This document shows, piece after piece, positions 1 to 11,269 of a stretch of DNA of 64,000 nt (positions within the stretch are counted from its first letter, which is position 1; each line of letters starts with the position of its first letter). Source of the DNA: Panax quinquefolius (lineage: Eukaryota; Streptophyta; Magnoliopsida; Apiales; Araliaceae); the NCBI GenBank assembly GCA_020205615.1, contig CM035170.1, positions 12,206,980 through 12,270,979 on the forward strand, written 5' to 3'. The notes below the pieces were generated by a model. The model was not told where the DNA came from, made no database searches, and saw only the letters and a program-made list of their open reading frames with translations. The translations under genes and the position numbers were made by a program.

Positions 1-157
1 CTTTGTATTCTATCATTACGCGTTTCTCAGAAATTCAACTTAATCTCCGAGCAGAAACGGATGAATAGTGTTTTTACGGAAATTTCTCGGAAAACATTTA
101 TTTTCGTATTGAAAATTCAAAATAATTAATCCTAGCACATAGCCAGAATACTAACCA
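1..157. other. Unrecognised flank split by a solo LTR
   Basis: AT-rich sequence with no credible reading frame. It ends in AACCA (153-157), the left copy of the target duplication of the solo LTR that follows, so it was once continuous with 3896 onward. It may itself be repeat-derived, but I see no diagnostic end. Confidence 0.5.
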
Positions 158-1244
158 TGTAAGACCCCGAATTTTATGAAATAAAAGTATTCAATTTTTT
201 TATAATTACTATTCACGAGTTACTATTCACGAGTTACTATTCACGAGTACTATTCATGAAGCATGATAATTTTTTTTTTTTTAATAAGAAGGCACTACTC
301 AATAATTGTTACGATAATTCTTGCTCAAGATTTTATTGATTTAATAATTGTTTGCGTTGATATTTTATATTCATTGTTTCAATGATAATTGTCATTACAC
401 AAGATTTTTTCATTATCGAAGCAATAATTCATATTATCCTAATAATATTATTAGATAACATTATTGGCAATGTCTAGAAAGTTCTGCCTAAGGAGAGGTT
501 TGGTCACCTAATTGCACGCCAGGTGGAGAAATTCTTATTGAAAGCCCTCTCTTCCTTGAAACGACACAGTTGCCAAGATCTTTGTGATTCTGTAATATTA
601 TTTGTGAATAATTAATTATTGATTTATATGATGAGGAAAATATTGATTTTATGTGGATATAGATGGAGAAAATTTTTAAAGTGACAATTGTTGAAAATTG
701 AAATTTTATCTTTTACGATAAAATAATTCATTTAAATATATTATTATATTTTAATAATATAATAATGATGATATTTTTATAATGAATGTGGGATATATGA
801 GTATCTGAGGAGGAAGAGTATTTTTGTGGCATTAAATGATTAACACATGTTTTGTGTGTTTGTGGACCCCATTTCTTGATCGAAATTTGATTATAGCACT
901 TTGTAAAATCGTCCGGTTTGAGGATTTCGGTCATTTTCTGTTTGGAATTTGGAAAAACTTTCTTCTGCAAAGTTGTAGAGAATTGAATTTCCTATAAAAA
1001 CTCATGAGATTCGAATTTTCTGATAAAAGGCTATTTATTATGAATTATTGAAGTTACAAGTTAAAATAATTGATTTTTGGAAGTTTTATTTATTTTTATT
1101 AATAAAAACGTTTTTTATATTTTTTGTGGCTCATTAAACATGTGCAAAATCAGCTGATTTCAAATGTCTAGAGGTGGGCTTGAAATTTGATAATAATATT
1201 ATTATTATATTCAATTTTCTGCTTTGGTGTTCTAAACAATTTTC

Positions 1245-1254
1245 CTATAAATAG
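1245..1254 (+). promoter_or_regulatory. LTR TATA box
   Basis: CTATAAATAG sits in a block conserved in every LTR copy: plus strand near 54067 and 60053, minus strand at 36707-36716, 43059-43068 and 51394-51403. It is followed by a run beginning TTAGAATTGAAAATCACA, a good candidate start of the R region. This is the expected Pol II core promoter of the retroelement. Confidence 0.7.
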
Positions 1255-2621
1255 GGTGCTTGGGTTAGAATTGAAAATCACACCGAAAACTGAAGTTTTC
1301 TCTCTCTATATTATCGGCGTATTCTTGTGAGTATTTTGAGTATACTTTGAGTATTGCTATACGGTGCAAGTTAAATTCATTATTATTCCGGTCAATCTTT
1401 GCTTTTTGAGGTAAGGGATAGTAAGGGATTTTAAGGGTTATTATGTTTTTAGTTTCGAAATTTTTCTGAACCTTCAAAAATTTTGGAAAAATTTGAAATG
1501 ATATTTTGATGTGTTTTGTAGATTGTGTCCAAAAATGGCAATTTTTGGATGTATAGATTAGGAGTTATGGATTTTATGAGAAAAGACTATTTTAAAAGTA
1601 ACCGCTTATAACTCCTTGTGGTTAACTCCAAAATTGATAAAAAATTTATTGGGAGTACATCTATATAATATCAGTATACCATATTAATTTCAGAATTTTT
1701 GGACAAAAGTACAATTTATGATAAATGTTTAAATATTCGGTCGTTTTGGCCATGTGAAAAATAGTAAATGAATTTTAAAAATTCTGAGAAAATATATATT
1801 CAATATGGGACTATATTCTTCTAAATTCCAAAAATAAATATTTTTGGAACTGATTTTGTATTTTTCATGAAAATGTTCTAGTTATGAGTAAATGAATTAA
1901 ATATGTTATGTGAAGTAAGAAAATTGGAAAATATGATTTATTAGCTTGAGAATCATATATAGGGTATATGCAGATTTTTATGAGGGTTTTGGTTAATGAT
2001 GATGAAATCTTATGAGTTTGGCATTTTAGATGATTAAATGCATTAATTATTAAAGTGTAAATAATTGGATTAAATTATTTATAAGTTTAAGAAATGATTA
2101 AAATATTATTATAATATTAATAATATTAGATTATGAGATTTCTAAGTGATTTATAACATTTGGATTAAGGTGCTATAAATATGGATATGAATTTTATTAT
2201 GAAACTTTATCTTTTCGTGTAGAGGTTACTATGCGCACGATCACGGTATTATGTACGAATACGAGTACTTATTGACGACAAATTGGTTTCTTCTCACCAA
2301 ATTATCGTTGATTTATGAATCTTACTCTTGAAATTAAAACCATGTTTTGATTATATTGTTTTTATATAACATTCTTATAACCCTAATGATAATATTTCTC
2401 TTTGACTTGAGTGTAAAGATGGGTAGATTATTGGTATGATCGTGACCATGGGTTCTCTTTGGCCGATGGTGCAAAAAGTTGAATTGTTGATTTGGTATGA
2501 TCATGACCATTGAATTTACAATTGAATATTTTTTAGCTTAAGTGCAAAGGTGAATTGATCAACATGGTTATAATTATTGTTATATAACTTCGAAAATGAT
2601 TATGTATTTCTTTGATATATG

Positions 2622-2808
2622 AATATCTTTGGCTCAGAGTGCAAAAGATGACTTGTTGATGAATATCTTAGCTTTGTAGTGCAAAGATGAATTATTGATG
2701 AATATCTTTGGCTCGTAATGCAAAAGATGACTGTTGTTGAATATCTTTGCTTTGTAGTGTAAAGATGATCTGTTGATGAATATCTTTGGCCCGTGGTGCA
2801 AAGATGAA
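2622..2808 (+). repeat. Stem-loop repeat array in the LTR
   Basis: Five tandem units of about 39-41 bp, each close to GAATATCTTTGGC-N-GTGCAAAGATGA. Within a unit ATCTTTG and CAAAGAT are perfect reverse complements, giving a 7-bp stem with a loop of about 10 nt. The same array recurs in the LTRs near 35785-35990, 42335-42485, 50638-50888, 54780-54935, 56757-57008 and 60800-61000. It lies downstream of the LTR TATA box and should be transcribed. Confidence 0.75.
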
Positions 2809-3895
2809 TTTATTAAGTATGATTATGAGCAGAGGCGTGATTTGGTATAACCATGATATTTGATGTTTCGTAAAGACAATGATGAAAATTATCTTCGTCC
2901 GGATGAGAAGAGGAATTTAGAATCACAATTATGATTATGAGTTATTCATATGATTGTGGAAAGGAACTGTGATTGATGTTACGGGGATAAAACATTGTTG
3001 GTGGACTTTTAACGTGGAGAAGACAATAGACTTTATAGTCTATTTGACTCTTCTAATGGATTGCTCATTCCACGTTATGACTATGGTTGAAAAGTTTTAT
3101 CATCTACCATATGTTCTAAATCTCGATTTATTACTTGATGAAGACTATTGATAATTTATTTATCTTTAGTTATAATATTCTTTCTTGAGCTAGTTGTGCT
3201 CACCCTTTTGTTTCACAATTCCTTTCGGGTAATAAAAGTGTAAATTTGGGTTGAAGCGGGGATAACAAGGAATAGAGCGGTGGTCTATAGTTGTTGAGGT
3301 TCTCCCTAAAGAGGTGAGGCGAACCCAACTTTGGAAGGGTGTTTTGTCACTATCATACAAGAGATGTCTAATGACATACAAACTCGTGTTATCATAAGAC
3401 ATGGTTGTGCTCATCCACTTCTTTGAGTATATTTACAAGCACTACCTATATAATCTTGGTGTTTGTTTGGAGTATAATACCCAATTAGAGACAGTGGAGA
3501 TAATGATATGTCGAGAAGACTCACCATTGGAAAGAATATGATAGTAATCTTCTCGTTTTTCTTTGGGGTCTATTAGGTCAACCAAGGATAATTACGTGGC
3601 CATATGATATCTACCATAACCTAAAAGCATGGCCTCCCATGTATGTGAAGGTTTCCTTGAGCACTTCCCAAAGATTCTAATTTCTAAAATGCTTTTGACT
3701 ATACCTTTATGTAAGGTGTCATTGTGACGTACTTTCTGCTTGGTATATATTTGTATCCAAACTCACAGCATATGTGTTGTTGTATTTTGCACGACAATTG
3801 TTGTAATAAAGTTGTAGTTGTTTTTCTGTACCATGTATTTGGCAACTCAGAATGGGTTGGATGGAATGGACCTATTTTGGGGGCGTCACAAACCA

Positions 3896-4050
3896 CATCC
3901 ACATATTCTAGGTCATAGAACGACCTTCAAACATCTTACTCACATAAATAATCAATTAAATTCATTTAATTCAAATAATCAAATAATCAAATAAAAATTT
4001 AATTCACATAAAGATCCGATTTTCTCGGGCGTTACAGAAAAAGTATAAGT
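3896..4050. other. Right half of the sequence split by the solo LTR
   Basis: Continuation of the 1-157 segment after the target duplication. It contains several copies of AATAATCAAATAATC and ends near CGGGCGTTACA (about 4026-4036), which resembles an LTR terminus of a related family but has no partner here. No reading frame. Confidence 0.4.
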
Positions 4051-4144
4051 TTTTTTCAAGAATATCTCCGCCCTGCCAGTCAGAAATACTCTCCTTTTGA
4101 GGTAAGGGGTATTATTTATTTCATATTCACTTACGATATTATTT

Positions 4145-4320
4145 TTCGTATTCGTAAGGAATTTTATTTTCGTTCAATATTCGTAAGGAATATTATTTTT
4201 GTTCAATATTCGGAAGGAATATTATCTTCGTTCAATATTCGTAAGGAATATTATTTTTGTTCAACAATTGTAAGGGATATTATTTTTGTTCAATATTCAT
4301 AAGAAATAATATTTTCTTTC
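4145..4320 (+). repeat. 29-bp tandem repeat, about six units
   Basis: The unit is roughly TTCAATATTCGTAAGGAATA followed by TTATTTTTG. Most units contain AATATTC-GTAAG-GAATATT, a perfect 7-bp inverted repeat with a 5-nt loop. Units decay toward the right end. The array is private to this LTR copy in the window. Confidence 0.8.
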
Positions 4321-4487
4321 ATACTCTGTAGTATGTAAGTAATATTATTTCATTACAGATTTCAAATTCTACACTCATTTTTGATAAGTATTGCTTCTAT
4401 ACTCCTTGAAATTAGTACAATATCCTTCAAATATGCGTTTCATCTAGTATCGTTTCACAAGAATATTTTTCTGAACATTCTTGTTAA

Positions 4488-4618
4488 ATTTTAATCTTTT
4501 TATGTCGGACTACTATTCATGGGTACTATTCATACATACGGCACTATTCATATGTACGGCACTATTCATACGTACGATATTATTCATGATGTACTATTCA
4601 CGAGGTACTATTCACGAC
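4488..4618 (+). repeat. ACTATTCAT(A/G) tandem repeats
   Basis: About seven copies of an ACTATTCAT-N unit of roughly 13-19 bp, such as GGCACTATTCATACGTACG. The same motif is reiterated in all related LTRs (205-262, 36250-36430 minus, 50260-50405, 54340-54490, 56395-56525, 60340-60560), so it is a family trait downstream of the TATA box. Confidence 0.75.
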
Positions 4619-4933
4619 AAAAAATTGATACTTTTCTGTCCAAATTATTTTGATAGTGAATATTATTCTTGAATTTTACTCCACAAAGCAGTTATCATAT
4701 TGACAATTTGTACATTTTTTTACTCTGGATAAATTAAAAATCTTTAATATTTATCCTTGATTTCGTTTGATTGAAGCTTATATCATTGTCATCATCCTTA
4801 TGCTTATATTGTGATGAAAGTCTGCATTGGCCCGTATGCATTGATGGACAGTTGTTGGTATGATCATGACCATGGGTTTTCTTCAGCCAAGGGTGCAAGT
4901 GCATGGATAATTCATGGATGTGATAATAACAAA

Positions 4934-5240
4934 TATCCTTGGCACGTAGTGCATGGATAATTCGTGGATGTGATAATAATGAATATCATTAGCCCGTAGT
5001 GCATTGATAATTCATGGATGTGATACTAACGAATATCATTGGTCGTAGTGCATGCATAATTCGGTGATGTGGATTATTTATTTTGCAGACAAATGATGTG
5101 GTAAAAATCCTCTATGGCTTACGTGCAAAGATGGATTGTTGATTATTGGTTTTACAGTTGTATATATTTGGCTTACGTGCAAAGATGGACTGTTGATTAT
5201 TGGTTTTACAGTTGTATGTCTTTGGCTCGTAGTGCAAAGA
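4934..5240 (+). repeat. Diverged stem-loop repeat units
   Basis: Counterparts of the 2622-2808 array in the sister subfamily. Some units have different stem letters that still pair at the fourth position: ATCCTTG with CATGGAT (4934-4957) and ATCATTA with CATTGAT (4985-5008). Other units keep CTTTG/CAAAG. Confidence 0.6.
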
Positions 5241-6127
5241 TGGACTGTTGATTTACCTGATTATAAATATGAATTGTGAATTTAACTATAATATTTGGTT
5301 GTTCAAGTGAAGAAAGGTGATAAGAGTTCTCTTTGTTTTGGGTACAACAAAGAACTGTTGATGAGTATTACAGGAATGAACTATTAACGATGGACTTTTA
5401 ATTTGGAGAGGATAATAGACATTATGTTCTACTTGACTCTTCTAATGGATTGTTGATTCTGCTGCAATTATGGTTGAAAACTTTTATCATCTACCATATG
5501 TTCTAAATTTCTGATTTATTACTGATGAAGGTTATTGATTAATTAATTATCTTAGTCATAATATTTTTTACTAGGTTATTTGTGATCACCCTTTTGCTTC
5601 ACAATTCCTTACATGTATTAAGAGTGTAGCTGGATCGAGCGAGGATAACAAGGGATTAGTGTGATGGTCCGAGTCTGTGGAAGTTTCTCAATACATTATA
5701 AAACAGCATAACATGCAATATATAATTGTATTGAGGACCTAAGATAGGTGTGTCGTATATTATACGTCACTTAATAATTGATTTTGGTGAACAACAATAG
5801 GGTGATGAGAACCCGACTTTGAAAGCGTCAAAAGTGCACCTCATTAGAATGAACATGATAGTAATCTTCTCGTTCTTCTTTGGGGTCTTGAAATATTAAC
5901 TGCTGTGTTTTATATGGCATTGTAATAATTTGAGTTTGGATACTGTCTACGAGACAAAATTCATGTTAAAACTCTCAGCATACGTTTTGTCGTATTGTAT
6001 AAATGAAGTTTGTATTTGAATTTTGTACCGTGTACCGTGTATAAATGAAGTTTGTACAAATGGTACTTCCTTCCCTAATTAAAAAATAATAATGTTATTA
6101 TAACATAAAAAATGTCATATAATGCTC

Positions 6128-6130
<3 letters not shown>

Positions 6131-6167
<37 letters not shown>
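6131..6167. repeat. (TA)n microsatellite
   Basis: TACATACA followed by an uninterrupted TA run, just right of the truncated LTR. No other feature is tied to it. Confidence 0.9.
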
Positions 6168-6454
6168 CGGGCCCCATATGTTAGGCAGAAGTCCACAGTA
6201 TACACATGTGTATATGTGAACATTATATGGTCTTTTTATGCGATAGTAGCATTGTTGAATTAAAAACTAGTCTGGCGTACCATTGGGAGATCTTCTGGTA
6301 TTTAATGTTATCTTACGTCACAGGACTGACTTGACTTGAATTATTGAAAGTCAGGACTGGAGTGAGTCATTAATTGCATCCATGTCCTACTAGACCTTCA
6401 AATTATCTCGTCTTTGCATTTGTATAATAAGAGAAATGTTCATTGGCTTTCAAT

Positions 6455-7146
6455 AGGGGTGCAAACGAGTCGAATCTCAGCGAACACCTTCATGCTCAGA
6501 TTCGGCTCGACTCGAAAAAATTGAGCTCGAATTCGACTCGGATTCAATAAAGGAATTTATATTTTTGCGCCAGATTCGACTCGGATCATTTCTCGGACCT
6601 ACTCGGCTCGTAAGTACTCGACTCGTTTACAAAACGAGTTACTCATGATCCTTCAAATTGAGTTTCGGATATGAACCATTTCACTTAAAATTGAACCACT
6701 ACATACTAAATTGGTTACTTAACTAATATTTATATATAAAACTTTTTCATTTTTATTTATGTATTGAAATTATAAAGAATGTAATATAAATTGACATTTA
6801 ATTCATTGATTTATTCAACTACAAGTTTACACAATTTCATACTACACTTTATAAATTATAAAGATTGATACAAATATCACATATTTAGCTTACTAGCATG
6901 GATCAGACCAATATTCGAATATGATCCATCGAGCAGGTATCGAGTATGGTTTGAGAAAAAATGAAATACTCGAACCTTAATATGAGCGAACACTAGTCTG
7001 CTCGAGTTCAACTCGTGTATCATTAAACAGAAAACGTGTATGGATCAGATTCGACTCGGATCAACTTCGAATTCGAGCTATGGATCATATTTTCGAGCCG
7101 ATCTCGAGTCGAGTACTGAACTACTTGGCTCGGTTATCACCCCTAA
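6455..7146. mobile_element. Non-autonomous hAT-like element, copy 1
   Basis: 692 bp bounded by AGGGGTG and CACCCCTAA. It is flanked by direct repeats CTTTCAAT at 6447-6454 and 7147-7154. An 8-bp duplication fits hAT; the next base also matches, so 9 bp (Mutator) is not excluded. The ends are rich in CGACTCG/CGAGTCG motifs in both orientations, and the middle is AT-rich with no transposase frame. A related copy in the opposite orientation lies at 23276-23956. Confidence 0.85.
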
Positions 7147-7194
7147 CTTTCAATAGCCTTTGTTAATCAATTTACAACTTGTTTGCTATATAAA

Positions 7195-7306
7195 ATTTCA
7201 TAACAAGTTGGTCAATTGATTAATACAGGATTGACACGTAAAAAGATATTATCTTCCGTTTGTGTATGGACACAGTCAATTAACTAAAGTTAACTTTATG
7301 TTAAGT
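7195..7306. mobile_element. MITE fragment (TCAATTGA family)
   Basis: Shows AAGTTGGTCAATTGATTAATAC on one side and GTCAATTAACTAAAGTTAAC on the other. This matches the inverted-repeat ends of the small elements at 9654-9840, 24925-25060 and 31814-31951. The left terminus is lost. Confidence 0.5.
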
Positions 7307-8820
7307 GTTAATCACTCTTCTGACAGCTATCCAAACTCGACTTGAATATTTAAAGAACAACTTAACTTATTAAGCTCGACTACATCATCAATCAAATATG
7401 CAAATTATATCATATTAATATTTTTTTATTTATATTACTTATATAAATTGTTAATAGTGGAAGCTTACTAATACTCACATCAGAGGGTTCTCTCTCAATA
7501 AAAAAATTACCTTTGACTCACTATATAATTTGTTACTCCCGTCATCCCAAAATATAAATACAAGTTTAATTTCTTAAAATTTATTTGTTATTAGTACCAA
7601 TCACACAATTTATGATTTTTATAATCATATCATTTAAAATAAAATTATTTTAAATTTAAAAATATTTCAAATTAAATTAATTAAAACGGACGAAAATATT
7701 TTAGTTAATATGAATAGAAATGCCCGTTTTGATTGGGGTAGTGGGCTGTAATTTGAACGGGCTATTTTAGTTCCTATATTTTGTGTTTGATCCAATTCGT
7801 TTAAATGGACCGTTACCAGCAATTCCAAATACAAATATATAAGTATTTATATATGGGTAAAAATAATTTAAGGCATGCAGTAATCAAGCTTGGATAGGGT
7901 TAAATTTTTTATTTTTGGGTTTTATATTTAAAAAAATTTAATTATATTTTTCATATAAAACTGCGTCGTTTTGTTAAGTAGCTTTAGTCCAGCTTGTTAT
8001 AGTTTAAATGAGAGCAATAAAATATGATACGGAAAAGAAATAGTTTTTATTTATTTATTTATTTATTATTGAAGTTGCTTATCAATCCAAATGGAACACA
8101 CATGAATAGTTTATATAAAATCTTGTAGCTCACATTTTTGTCCAAATTCATTTGGAAATAATTTTAAATAAAAACAATTTGTATCATTTCCCTCAAGTTA
8201 AAAACAACAAATTAATTAAAAAAAAATTAAACTCAATAAACATTAACCTGAAAAAGGAAAAGACTTCTCATTAATCACTTTTTCATGCTAAACAATTTAA
8301 AGAAATATGGAGTAAAAACATATTCCAAAATGGTGTCTTTATAGGTGAGTAAAGGTAGTTGCAATGAGACTACACTTGTAGGGGGGCCATTACATTGGAG
8401 GCCCAAGAGTGATACATACTACTCATCCAACTGTCACGACGTCGAGTAAGTGCTGTCCTCTTCTTTGTGCTATAATGTCTAATCAACCATTATTTGATAA
8501 GATCAATATTCAACTATAATCATAAAAAAATTATATTAAATTTATTTATTTTTATGAGTTTAAAAATATAAATAAATATATTTATTTTTTAATTAATTTA
8601 ACTAAAAAAGTCAATTTAAATTAATTTTTGAGAGACAAAAGAAATATTAAAAATTTAAAGTATAAAGTATAAATTAGATAAATATAATTATATATTATAT
8701 ATTTACTTGTTATATCATTTTTTTTTGTCCTCCCTTGTGTTGATATTTATTAATAGTAATAATAATTAATTATAATACTAATAATAATGTTGAGTGGACA
8801 ATGGACCAACTTAGTGGGTA
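7307..8820. other. AT-rich intergenic DNA
   Basis: Long A/T runs and no frame of coding character. A stretch near 7533-7740 begins like a Stowaway end (ACTCCCGTCATCCC) but its right end is a poor match, so I do not call it. The stretch at 8340-8480 is somewhat less AT-rich, with no recognisable function. Confidence 0.5.
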
Positions 8821-8938
8821 AATTAAAATAGCTCTGCTGCGGATGGATAGACAGATAAATTACCCACACCTCTTCAAGAAACTTACTCATGGCCTCCAGG
8901 AGCTTCATATATGCTTACAAATCTATATTTGTTTACTG
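8821..8938 (+). other. Possible 5' leader exon of the 10583 gene
   Basis: A less AT-rich segment followed by a good donor (CTG|GTTAGT at 8939) and a pyrimidine-rich start of intron. The next gene-like exon begins about 1.6 kb downstream with acceptor candidates ending near 10515 and 10548. It contains an ATG (8889) that opens only a short frame. Inferred from splice-like signals alone. Confidence 0.25.
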
Positions 8939-9051
8939 GTTAGTATCCTTTCTTTCTTTTCTTTTCTTTTTTTTGCTAAATTAGTACCCTTTCTTCTTTC
9001 AAACCATCTACTTTATCATCTTTAGTTTCTTGTGTGTATATGTGTATATAG

Positions 9052-9053
<2 letters not shown>

Positions 9054-9090
<37 letters not shown>
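9054..9090. repeat. (TA)n microsatellite
   Basis: Uninterrupted TA run preceded by TGTGTATATG. If the 8821 exon is real, it lies inside the leader intron. Confidence 0.9.
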
Positions 9091-9094
<4 letters not shown>

Positions 9095-9653
9095 TTAATA
9101 ATGATAATATGTTGATTCCCACTATTATGTTGTACTTTGATCTTTAACTGGATTTAGATTGCTTCTCTCTCTCAAAAAAACATTTAATGAGTCCATGTTT
9201 TGAGTTTAGGTGCAAAGTTGTATTCTTATGAGTTTTAGTATAATTTTGTTGATAAATCTATGGATGTTAGCTTTTGTAAGTAATTGGTTTCTTGGGGATC
9301 ATTGTTGGTGAATTTAGCAAAGCGTATTATAGGTGGGACATTTTATTTGGGAATTTAATCCTAAAAGAGGAGGAGGGAATAACACTTTAGAATAAAGCTG
9401 GCTTTCTGTATTTTTTTCGAAATGGTTGAAAATTACTTCACAACCAATAATAGCTGCTGCCACAAGGGCCTCAATCCTCCCACTAGTATGCCTTTCTGCA
9501 TCTGGAAGACATAAATGATTGATGGTACTGTTTTTTGTTTTTAGGATCTGTGCTATTTTCAATTTTATGGGCATGGGGAACATGGGGAAAGAGCTAGGAG
9601 GGAAATTAGGGGGTAACCTAGGAGATTTGACCTTTTCTATGGGAGTGGGAGTG

Positions 9654-9840
9654 GTTAGCATGAAATTAACCTAGGTCAATTGATCAATACAAATACAAAT
9701 ACAAATACAATGTCAACACAAAGACGGGAGATGCTCTGTCAGCGCTGTATTAGTCAATTGACCAACTTACCATGAAATTAATTTGTCAGCACTATATTAG
9801 TTAATTGATCAACTTACCGTGAAGTTAACTTCATGTTAAC
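9654..9840. mobile_element. MITE (TCAATTGA family)
   Basis: Inverted ends: GTTAGCATGAAATTAACC on the left, and GAAGTTAACTTCATGTTAAC on the right, read as its complement. Each is followed inward by TCAATTGA-type motifs. The interior carries a short AAATAC repeat (about 9690-9708) and a partial internal duplication of the TCAATTGACCAACTTACC segment. It is longer than the 136-138 bp copies at 24925 and 31814. Confidence 0.65.
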
Positions 9841-10582
9841 CTGATCCCTTTTCTATATAGTGCCCGTGCTGAATTTGGTAACCATGCTCAGTAAAGAGTG
9901 AGGTCTTACTAGTAATCTATAGTGCTATGTTACCTTTGGTATAGAGAAAGGGTACTGGTAATGTTGATGATTTGGAGAGCCTTGAAGGCATCTAATAGAA
10001 TTTCCGATCAAACACCCAAGTGAGGATTTTTCTACCAGAGTGAGAAGGAAAGCATGGTAAGACCTAAGGCGCTGTTTGCTTTTAAGTATAAGTACCCTTT
10101 GTTCCCCAAAAAGATTTCCATTTGATTTTTTTCCCCTAGTCAATCGGCTAAATCCTAAAATCAATATTTATGTGAATTGATTTGATTTTGATTAATGCTA
10201 TAGTTATCATTGTAAACTATTTAAAAGTAATACTAAGCACAAAATTGTTATTTCAAAAATTAAATTATATTCACATCACGATTTGAATTTTATGATTCCA
10301 CAAAATAAGTAGGATCAAAGTCAAAATGGAACTAGCTTTGTTGAACGGAGGAGTATCTAGATTAATTTAAGATGGACAATGGAGAGTGGTAGGAGCTCTA
10401 TTTTTGCTGCGCTGATAGTGCCTCACTTTCTAGCTCCATAGACCATTGTTACTTAGATTATTAGTTCGTCTTTTATGTGTTTTCAATCTTCTTGTTGTTG
10501 ACCCAATTCTTACAGATTTTCATCTATCATTTGTTGGTACTACGCAGAACATGTCTATGTGAGTCAGATTACGGAATCAGTC

Positions 10583-11269
10583 ATGTTGATGCAATCACCC
10601 AGTAGAAACCAAAGGTCAAAAGGATTCAAGGTAAAGCATGCTCTTCATATATGTCTATTACTTGCCATTTGCATGTGGTTGCTATACCAAGTCAAGCAAA
10701 CATATGGTAAGACAGCAGCCTTGGGGGACACCTCTAGGAAAATAGAAAAGTTCCATGGGATATTAAAACTTGGTAGGAAGGGCTTAGATCCTCAAATGGA
10801 GGAACTTTCCGCAGAGTTCAAGAAACACGAGGATGAAGAAGACGAATTAGAACAGGAGGATGAAGAGGAAAAACTCCGAGAGAATGAGGGAGAACAAAGA
10901 GGGGTTGGAGATGACGAGATAGATGGACATGATCAAGAAAAGGCCGAAGATGAAGAACCAGATCAACTTGAGGATTTGATAGATGAAGGTGACAAAGAGA
11001 AGGAAGAAGACGGTGAAGGGAAAGGGAGTGTAGAAATGGATAGTTTTGGTGAAGATGTAGGCTTAATCAATAATCAGCATCGTATTAGGGTTAGAAGGAA
11101 CTCCGAGGAGGAAAAAGAGGAACGTTATAGAGGTGATATTGAAGTCGAGCATAATACCCAACTAATTTCTGATATAGAAACTGGGATTCTGATAGCCATG
11201 AAGGAGGAAGAGCAGGTAACAAATGCAGCAAAGAATGAAGTAGATGGGGAAGATAAGAACAGGACCTAG
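10583..11269 (+). CDS. Acidic single-pass membrane protein, uncharacterised
   Basis: 228 codons from the ATG at 10583; another in-frame ATG is at 10589. A basic N-terminus (SPSRNQRSKGFKVKHA) is followed by one hydrophobic segment (about residues 19-36, LHICLLLAICMWLLYQV) and then a long, highly charged tail rich in Glu and Asp (residues 75-155) that should be disordered. The order basic, membrane, KLGRK, acidic matches a plant family usually annotated only as uncharacterised or dentin-sialophosphoprotein-like. I infer a type II-like signal anchor with the acidic tail on the far side. As I recall them, relatives are longer, with a polar Ser/Asn/Thr-rich C-terminus. Here the frame stops at TAG 11267, and another frame (11244-11429) stays open beyond it, so a frameshift or truncation is possible. 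The intronless body fits the family, and a 5' leader intron upstream is plausible. No function should be assumed. Confidence 0.7.
   Translation: MLMQSPSRNQRSKGFKVKHALHICLLLAICMWLLYQVKQTYGKTAALGDTSRKIEKFHGILKLGRKGLDPQMEELSAEFKKHEDEEDELEQEDEEEKLRENEGEQRGVGDDEIDGHDQEKAEDEEPDQLEDLIDEGDKEKEEDGEGKGSVEMDSFGEDVGLINNQHRIRVRRNSEEEKEERYRGDIEVEHNTQLISDIETGILIAMKEEEQVTNAAKNEVDGEDKNRT

Larger units (their letters stand above)
158..3890 (+). mobile_element. Solo LTR of a long-LTR Ty3/gypsy family
   Basis: It starts TGTAAGACCCC and ends GGGGGCGTCACA, the same termini that flank gag-pol regions elsewhere in this window. It is flanked by a perfect 5-bp direct repeat AACCA (153-157 and 3891-3895), so it is a complete solo LTR left by LTR-LTR recombination. 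Inside are short direct repeats of ACTATTCACGAGTT near the start (about 205-262), a TATA box at 1245-1254, an array of roughly 40-bp stem-loop units (2622-2808) and a conserved 3' part. At 3.73 kb it is the longest LTR version here. Its 5' end is a mosaic: the ACTATTCACGAG repeats, which lie downstream of the TATA box in other copies, have jumped close to the 5' end. Confidence 0.93.
4051..6060 (+). mobile_element. Truncated LTR of a sister Ty3 subfamily
   Basis: It follows the same order of landmarks as the other LTRs: the CCAGTCAGAAATACT block, then a TTTTGAGGTAAGG splice-like block, ACTATTCAT repeats, stem-loop repeats, the TTGTGATCACCC block and a degraded 3' part near 5980-6060. Divergence is high and neither terminus is present. 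It is an old fragment of a related subfamily, distinguished by its own expanded tandem repeats. Confidence 0.7.

Noticed and set aside
2622..2808. Centromeric or satellite array
   Set aside because: Only five to eight units, always in the same place within an LTR; not a long tandem array.
4145..4320. Direct repeats with CRISPR-like spacing
   Set aside because: Units are contiguous with no unique spacers, diverge gradually, and sit in a plant LTR; no cas genes.
7533..7740. Stowaway element
   Set aside because: The left end looks right but the right end is only weakly complementary and no TA borders are clear.
9314..9661. 115-codon minus-strand frame
   Set aside because: Composition and context are non-coding, no family resemblance, overlaps the edge of a MITE and may lie within a leader intron.
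9925..10164. 79-codon minus-strand frame
   Set aside because: No recognisable domain, no splice or promoter context; likely chance.
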